64,000 nucleotides of DNA from Costus lasius (taxonomy: Eukaryota > Streptophyta > Magnoliopsida > Zingiberales > Costaceae). The notes under the pieces are model-generated. The model searched no databases and was not told the DNA's origin. It saw only the letters and a list, made by a program, of their open reading frames with translations. How positions within the stretch are numbered: the first letter of the stretch is position 1; every line of letters starts with the position of its first letter. The DNA is taken from assembly GCA_027563935.2 (NCBI GenBank), contig CM050448.1, positions 63,353,843-63,417,842 of the forward strand, read 5' to 3'. This document shows, in pieces, positions 57,573 to 64,000 of this stretch. The translations under genes were made by a program, and so were the position numbers.

Positions 57573-60500
57573 TGTTGGTGTATATGCCCTGCAGACCAAT
57601 GTATGAACATGGTCAGGCATTGTTTGAATGTACTTTGATAGAATTATTATTCTATATAGAGGCATGGTCGTTATTATACAGACTTCTCTACCTGCGTTGA
57701 TGTATTAAGTTGCATATATAATGTCCCAGGAGTTTGGATTGGATCCATTCTCATAAGCTATCCCAGACAAGGTACCATAGCAGATATGGGACAGCTTTGG
57801 TACATGTGAGATGGGTGTATGGGCTGGTTAGGTGCGGGGCACAGTAACGCAGACATACAGGTGCATTGGATGCACTGGAGTGATCCACCGTGAGGATTGA
57901 CTTGTCTAGTCAACAAGTCAATCTCACATGCAAGAGGTTTGCATTGATCCTTAGACTTGAGATATTCGTGTCTAGATTTGATGATGGATATGCTTTGATA
58001 CAGTCTTACGTCTCTCCGTAATTGGGGGACCAAACCGACTGTCATTGTAACATCCCATTATCTTAATCCCAAACAAGCAACACAAGTCATAGAGGAACAG
58101 GATATTATCACACAGGATCGATACACACGCTAAGTAAAACCAAGTTCAGGAAAAGTCGATCTGAAAATTTTCGAGAATCCACACATTGAATCTCCACGAA
58201 ACACAATTTCAAAAATGTACCTGCCACCACGCAATCCTTGCACTAGACATATGCAAGGCAACAGTATATCAAAGCCATATAAAATCCGTAAAATCCATAA
58301 ATCACATAAGGGTACCTGCCACCAGGCAATACTTGCACTAGACATATGCAAGTTCACATTTATATCAAATCTGATCGCAAATACAATTCGACTCGAAATT
58401 CGAAGCAAAACCACAACATCGATTTTATAATTTCATAAAACTAACGTCAATGATATCAAACACCGAAACCAGGCCCAAGCCCGCGGTGACACAAAATCAA
58501 AATCTCAAAACTGCCACAACCGGCGACACGAATTCACAAGGTTTGGCCATAACCGGCCCTAGTTAACTAAGCACAAAAGTCTTGTACATTAAACCAGCAT
58601 AGTTGTAAATCCGTATCAAACATTAACTCAGGCAGTGGGCTCCTGCTCTACACCTGTAAACAGTAAGGGGTGAGCTACACAGCCCAGTGAGTGGATAGTC
58701 TTAATCGACCATCCAAAATATACACTTAAAGATACATGCAGATTATTTTAAAAACCTTTAACAGAACGTCATGCCAACATATAACAAAAACAAAGAAAGG
58801 AAATAATATAAACAATCAGATGAACACTGCTAAGGCATCACACAAATGACACCACAGAGTAACCAAGGATCTAGAGCCATACTCTAAACCAACTAAACAC
58901 ACCAACCACTTAGTTGTCCAGCATAAATCAAGAGTGACCACTAGGGTCCAACCCGGCTCTGGCCTAAGCACTGGGAGAAGCCTGCAAATCACATGCAACA
59001 CAAACATGGACGGTGTGTAGACTCAAGAGGTGATCCCCATCCGGTCAAGATGTGATACCTTGATCTACACCACCCCATAACACAAGAATCTAAAAGTCTA
59101 AGAGTGATGAAATCAATAGGTGGCCCCTGTCCGACCAAGACATGGCACTTTGCATCAATCACTCGTTCTCCCAAAGGGTTCTTTACTGAACAACCACTAG
59201 ACACACCTTATATCTTATTTCACAAAAGTGGACTCCTAAGTGTCAACCAGACTCTAGGATAGTCACTTCCACCACAATATCACAACAGACAGGGCTGAAA
59301 CATCAACCCCTCACATATCACAAACACAGGGCTGAAATCTCCAACCCCTAATCTATCACATATAGACTATCCCCTTGAGTACACAGTTACACTTAGCCTT
59401 AGTCCTATCCATCCCATAACGGGTACACAGACCACAATACATAAAATACATAAAATTCGAAACCACATAACCACATAATGTAGTGTAGAGTCCTTAGGTT
59501 TCATGCTGATCAACCACATAATGTAGTGTAGAGTCCTTAGGTTTCATGCTGATCGGTTCAGTATAACCTTGCTAAGTTATCACCCAAGTTTCTCAATCAA
59601 GAATACATGGCCATAGATATATAAACATGCTGCTCATAGATAAACGATCATGGATCCTATAACACTATTAGCATTTATCAGGGCATCCATAAAATCAACA
59701 CAGGATTAAAATTTGTATTCTTACAATCTACTTTACATAATACCACATGTAACCCACGGTTTCTACAATTACTAGCAAATTATCCACTTAAAATTTAAAC
59801 CCTAGTTAATAAGAATTTCATGCTCAAGAATCACTGATTTAAAGCTACCTAAATTCCATATAAGAAATATCTTAAATTTCATGTTGCAAGATTTCGGTTT
59901 TCATGATAGATACACCTTAAGTTTCGGTTCTTAGCATGGAAAAATTATCAAGCAATCAAACTTATCATCTAGCACAACCAAGTGGATATAATTCGAATAA
60001 GACACCCCACTCACCTCTTATCTTGAACCGTGAACACCAAGGTGAAAAATCTCTCCACAAACTCGTCTAAGGGTCTTAAAGTTCCCCCAATGCCCTTAGG
60101 TAGACGCCACCAAAGGAAGAGAAAACGCCACCAAGCACCAAGGAACGCCGGCCAAGGGAAAAAAGGAAGAAGAAGAATTTCGTCCAAGCCTCCAAGGAAT
60201 CGCCAAGGTTCGTCCAAGCCTTCAAACCGCCGCCCCTAGGTTTTTTTTCTTTTCTTTTCGCCCCAAGTACCCAAACCTAAATTTTTGAATTTCTAATTAA
60301 GGTAAAGGGTTTATGAATTAATCCACTAATTCAAATTTTAAACCCAATATCAATTAATTTAAGTGCAAACCCAATAACCCATAGCTAATTATTCCCTTAA
60401 GTGAAAATCCAATAAGGATTAAATTAATATCCACTAACCCATTGCCACTAATTTATAAATAACCCCTAAAGGTTTTTAGGGATAAAATTCTCCCCCATCC

Positions 60501-62374
60501 TAGGGTTGACGAAATCAAAACATAGAAAAATATCACAGCCAAAGATTTAAATCAAGAATAGTACTTACAAGGAATTAAGATTCTTGGATCTTACAGTCAT
60601 TGGGCATGTCATAAGTCACGTAGAGACATGGATGACCAATAGTAGGATTTGCCCCTTCCTTCAGAGGAAGCATGATATCCACTTTGGGGCGCCCCACCTT
60701 AATTGGTGCATGACAGGAATGTGTGGCCACACTTGTTGAGTCATGACCAATGCATTGGATTGATAAACTTGAGACTAATCCAATGGCAGGATATCAGTTT
60801 AGGCAAAGGGATCTATAATGCAATGGGAATCCTCGTTGCTTGTTAGGAGTTGTTGCCATAATGACTTAAATCCTATGACATGGGTAGTAGTGATGTGTTG
60901 CTAGATACCCCTCACTACTTATGATGTTTACATCATTGCCATCGTCATATGGATCCTACGGGGTCACACGCAATAGACTCTTGATGTTGCTTTAATCAGA
61001 AGCCTTATGATCAAGTTATTGGATAACTTGGATCAATTTGGAAGATTTCATCAGCGCCAATGGGCCTGATGAGTTGGAAGAAAGTTATTTGAGCCAAACT
61101 TCATTTTTGGCAGGTTGACCCGAAATTGACCTAGATTGGTCACATTTGGATTAGGGTTACATTGGGTTGGATCCAAAGGCTTAATCAACCCATGCCATGA
61201 AGTTTGGGCTAGCTCATTATCCAATGAGGCCCAATAACTAGTTGTCAAGAAGAGGTATAAGCAAATAAGGGTATAATGGGGAAGAGTTTCACCCCATTGG
61301 CGCCAAGGGCATAATGGGGTGAAGTGGGCGCATGTTGCTTCATAAGGAAGCATTAAGCGCCTCCCCCTTTGTTCCTTGGAAGGAAACCTTGCCTCTATGG
61401 TAAGGGTTGGGGCTGATATGGCTTGAAAACTCTTTTGGAAAGAGCTTGGGCGCATATGACAAGTAGGGTGAGATTTATGGTAAAGTCTTGGAGACTTTCC
61501 TTACCTCATAAACCCTACAGGCACCCAAACCCTTACCCTAGCCGAATACCTCTTGCTTGTTGTGCCTAGCCCTTCTTCCTTGGATGGAATGCATGCCTCT
61601 AAGGCATGTCATGGGCTGATATATTGCTTGGGGCGCAAGACAAGGCCTCGGAGCATAAGGAAGGGTTGAATGGGTTTAAGGAAATGTCTTGGAGACTTTC
61701 CTTGTCGCAAACCTTTTTCATCCTAGCCATACACTTGGCATGATCCTAGCCCTTGCCCTAGCCGCCTCTTGTCTTATTTATAGGACCCCTTACCGCCCCT
61801 TCTAATGTTTGACTCCTTGAAGGTGTGAGGACACATAGAGAGGCGTGAGCAAGGGCAAAAGGTGACAACAAAGGCTTGGCGCAACCTTCTTCCAATTGGC
61901 CGAAAGACCTCCTCTTCTTGGCGCAAAGAGAAATTGGGCTTGGTGGCTTCTCCTTCTATTGCCGCAAGCTCTCTCCCTCTCATTGCCATTGGCGCATCTT
62001 GCTTGAAGGTGGCACAAGCAAAGAAGAAGAGGGAAGTCCTTAGCGGCATCTTCCCTATCCCCTCCTTGGCGCAAGTTCTCTTGAAGGTGGCGCAAGTGAG
62101 GTGAAGGCTTGATTCTCTTCCCGAGGCTAGCACCAAGCGTGGAAGGGAGCGACGATCAAGGAGTCGACGCGTGGATACTTATAGAGGGCGAGCACTTGAT
62201 CGTCTTCAACATGGCTTCGGCAACTAGACAAGCAAAAGAGGTACATCTCTAACACATCCTTGTGTCTTCTGTCTCGCATGGATCCTTGGGACTGGAATAT
62301 GTTTCGGGTGTAATGATTCTTCCGCTGCATCCTGGGACTGCAAAATTTTAAATTACACCCGGTATTCCCTAACA
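57573..62374 (+). mobile_element. SOLO3, copia-type solo LTR, split by SOLO2
   Basis: TGTTGGTGTATATGCCC...CGGTATTCCCTAACA with GAGAT on both sides (57568-57572 and 62375-62379). Without SOLO2 it is about 2.25 kb. The start equals that of the COP4/COP5 LTRs, but the body has diverged, so it is a related subfamily. A possible TATA box (TATTTATAG) lies at 61775. No internal region remains. The pieces are 57573-58045 and 60601-62374. Confidence 0.9.
58046..60595 (-). mobile_element. SOLO2, solo LTR of the SOLO1 family
   Basis: TGTAACATCCC...GGATCTTACA on the plus strand, 2550 bp, flanked by GTCAT on both sides (58041-58045 and 60596-60600). Reverse-complement similarity to SOLO1 is clear at the ends, in the CCAGTGAGTGG block (58684-58694), the 77-bp units (59020-59175) and the GCAATACTTGCACTAGACAT block, which occurs twice (about 58230-58258 and 58325-58350). 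It is 658 bp shorter than SOLO1, mostly through fewer repeat units and small gaps. Confidence 0.9.
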
Positions 62375-62734
62375 GAGATTGGGTGAAAATAAAGTGGTGA
62401 CACACTTTGTCCAATCGGATATTAGTATGGCAAAGGGACTGTAATGCATCGGTATCTTATTGCGATGATAGAGATGTCGATGCTGATATCCATTCCAAAG
62501 ACTTGGGTAGCAGCGATGCACTGCTATGTGCCACTCACTGCTTGTGATGACCTGAGTTCATCACTGCCAACGTTAGAGGAACCTACAGGCTCGCACAACT
62601 TGAAACTCGGGTTCTCGTATTGATCGGGTAGCCTATTGATCGAGTTATTGGATAACTCGGATCTATTTGGGAGAATCCATCAGCACCATTGTGCCTGATG
62701 AGATGGAAGGGACTCATTGGAGCTAACTTCATTT

Positions 62735-62930
62735 TTGGGCCAGATGGGCCAATTGGGCCCAATAGGTCATTTGTACCAAATGGGCTAAATGAAGTCTAAG
62801 CTTGTAGCATGGACCAATGGGCCTCCAAGCCCAATGGGCGTGAAGCCTAGTTGGGGCGTGAGGCCTAATGGGCCTTGAGGCCCAATGGGCCATCAGGCCT
62901 GATGGGCCATGACAATAAGTTGCTTTGCCC
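62735..62930 (+). repeat. TGGGCC/GGCCCA-rich array in COP4 LTR
   Basis: At least twelve TGGGCC or GGCCCA cores in under 200 bp, in variable units such as AATGGGCCTTGAGGCCC. Confidence 0.7.
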
Positions 62931-62944
62931 AATAGACATCATGG

Positions 62945-63165
62945 TGAATTAAATACTGCATTTAATTGTAGGAATTAATTATGTAATTAATTCTAAGTTT
63001 AATGATGAATTTAATTCTGAATTTGAAGAGTCACATCATTAATGATCATTATGAGACTTTAATTCAAAGTTTTAATGAGTCATTATGAGACTTTAATTCA
63101 GAGTTTAATTCTATAATTAATTCTGAATTTAATTCTATTATTAATGATGATTAATTCAGAGAATT
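62945..63165 (+). repeat. AT-rich TTTAATTC repeat block
   Basis: Many copies of TTTAATTC and AATTAATT, including a doubled CATTATGAGACTTTAATTCA (63046-63110). It is absent from the equivalent part of the COP5 LTR. Confidence 0.7.
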
Positions 63166-63217
63166 TATTGCGGAATTCCAAAGGTCTCAACGGAATTCCA
63201 AGGGTCACCATGTTTTC

Positions 63218-63224
63218 TATAAAA
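63218..63224 (+). promoter_or_regulatory. Likely TATA box of COP4 LTR
   Basis: TATAAAA about 450 bp before the LTR end, in the same place as in COP5. Confidence 0.5.
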
Positions 63225-63665
63225 GAAGAGGGGGAGAGGAGTTGGCGTGGACTTGGTCTTTTGGAAGAGATTTTTCTCCTTGGCGCCTTCTCCCTTCTCC
63301 TCTCTCCTCTTGGCATTCGCAAGGTTGGACCTTGGCGAAATTTCCATCACCTCTCCTTGGCGTCTTCTCTTAGAGGGTGGAGCAAGTACTTGAGGACTCC
63401 CTGAGGCATGGATCTTCTTCCCGAGGCTAGCACTGGGCGTGGAAGAAGAGAACTCGAGCGTCGGCTGTGTGCGAGACTGCAGAGGGCGAACATTTGGGCG
63501 CCTGCATCGCATCCTTAATCTACGCTGCAAGGTATCATCTCCTACTCACCGTGTTGATTCCCTCGCATGACTCGATCTTCTGGGTTTTTGGGACTGGCCT
63601 GTTTCGGGGATTGCTTCCACTGTGCATGTCTGTAAAATTTTAAAAATCCCCAGGGTTTTCCAACA

Positions 63666-63717
63666 GCATGTATACCTCACCTCTTTCAGTTGCCCAGGAG
63701 TTGTAATTAAAAGACAT
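63666..63717 (-). pseudogene. ATH4 gag-like ORF, first 17 codons, cut by COP4
   Basis: From ATG 63715-63717 on the minus strand it reads MSFNYNSWATERGEVYM, which matches ATH2 (MSFNYNLWATKRGEVYM) except for Leu to Ser and Lys to Glu. The COP4 LTR ends at 63665, so the insertion destroyed this ORF. GCATG at 63666-63670 would be the target duplication, but its partner was lost with the COP4 5' end. Confidence 0.7.
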
Positions 63718-63924
63718 ATCTTCAAATCTATCAAGAATAGAAAGATTATCAAACACTAATCAATCAAATTATTATTTTTTTTAGAATATATAAAAAATAG
63801 AAAATAGAAAACACAAGCAAATTCACAAATTTCATAAATCAGAGTTTTGTCACAACTTGTGAAAACAAATAAAACTTGTTGTGTAGCAATACTAACAACT
63901 ATTTTGATATTAACAAAACTAAAG
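63718..63924 (-). mobile_element. ATH4 leader
   Basis: AT-rich leader between the gag-like ATG and the PBS, homologous to ATH2 3959-4192. No gene is seen. Confidence 0.65.
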
Positions 63925-63942
63925 TCCCCGGCAATGGCGCCA
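63925..63942 (-). promoter_or_regulatory. ATH4 primer binding site (tRNA-Asp type)
   Basis: Minus-strand TGGCGCCATTGCCGGGGA, one mismatch from the ATH2 PBS. Confidence 0.88.
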
Positions 63943-63948
63943 AAAACT

Positions 63949-64000
63949 TGTTGTATCCCAACAAGTAGGTGGACAAAAACTTATTTCTGGTGTCGCGGCC
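63949..64000 (-). mobile_element. ATH4 5' LTR, end only
   Basis: Starts TGTTGTATCCC on the plus strand (the LTR 3' end on minus), six bases from the PBS, and runs out of the window. Confidence 0.65.

Larger units (their letters stand above)
62380..63665 (+). mobile_element. COP4 3' LTR, last piece
   Basis: Resumes TGGGTGAAAATAAAGTGG, as in COP5 828, and ends CAGGGTTTTCCAACA at 63665. It contains the GGCCCA-rich array (62735-62930) and an AT-rich block (62945-63165) not found in COP5. Confidence 0.92.

Noticed and set aside
60030..60239. Basic Lys/Arg-rich ORF in SOLO2
   Set aside because: It comes from purine-rich LTR DNA and has no counterpart frame in SOLO1.

Overview
This window is plant nuclear DNA made almost entirely of nested LTR retrotransposons. 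I see no host gene, tRNA, rRNA or CRISPR array. The coding content is Ty1/copia gag-pol of an Angela/BARE-like kind (long TGTTGG...CA LTRs of about 1.7-1.9 kb, initiator-Met-tRNA primer binding site TGGTATCAGAGC, one gag-pol frame) and Ty3/gypsy of the Athila kind (Asp-tRNA primer binding site, DLGA protease, env-like ORF after pol). This points to a flowering plant with a large repeat-rich genome. Species cannot be read from the sequence.

Layout, using names invented here. 1-2067: 3' tail and 3' LTR of COP5 (copia). 2068-5790: ATH2, a non-autonomous Athila-type element on the minus strand, with a gag-like ORF, PBS, and an LTR that carries a perfect 150-bp inverted repeat. 5791-8421: 3' end of another minus-strand Athila (ATH3), plus a stretch I cannot classify. 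8422-39009: ATH1, an old plus-strand Athila (LTR, PBS, gag, protease, RT, RNase H, integrase, env-like ORF). COP1 (11005-29159, minus, TSD ATTAG) sits in its gag. COP2 (17982-27067, plus, TSD TGACC) sits in the COP1 leader. SOLO1, a solo LTR (33312-36519, TSD GGAGA), splits the integrase. 39010-43112: rearranged Athila LTR pieces in alternating orientation. 43113-63665: COP4, a decayed copia with no 5' LTR. Its 3' LTR is split by COP3 (48440-57532, TSD ATACC, an intact 1291-aa gag-pol) and by SOLO3 (57573-62374, TSD GAGAT), and SOLO3 is itself split by SOLO2 (58046-60595, TSD GTCAT). 63666-64000: ATH4, a second copy of the ATH2 family, cut by COP4 inside its gag-like ORF.

The order of events follows from the nesting: ATH1, then COP1, then COP2; and ATH4, then COP4, then COP3 and SOLO3, then SOLO2. 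COP3 is the only element that looks able to work by itself. COP1 and COP2 keep full-length frames broken only by point mutations. ATH1 and COP4 are dead. Two points stand out. First, COP2 landed inside COP1 in the opposite direction, giving an inverted repeat with arms of about 7 kb, a plausible source of hairpin RNA. Second, the Athila-type elements share arrays of short palindromes (TTACGG...CCGTAA) in their LTRs and 3' noncoding DNA that no known feature explains.
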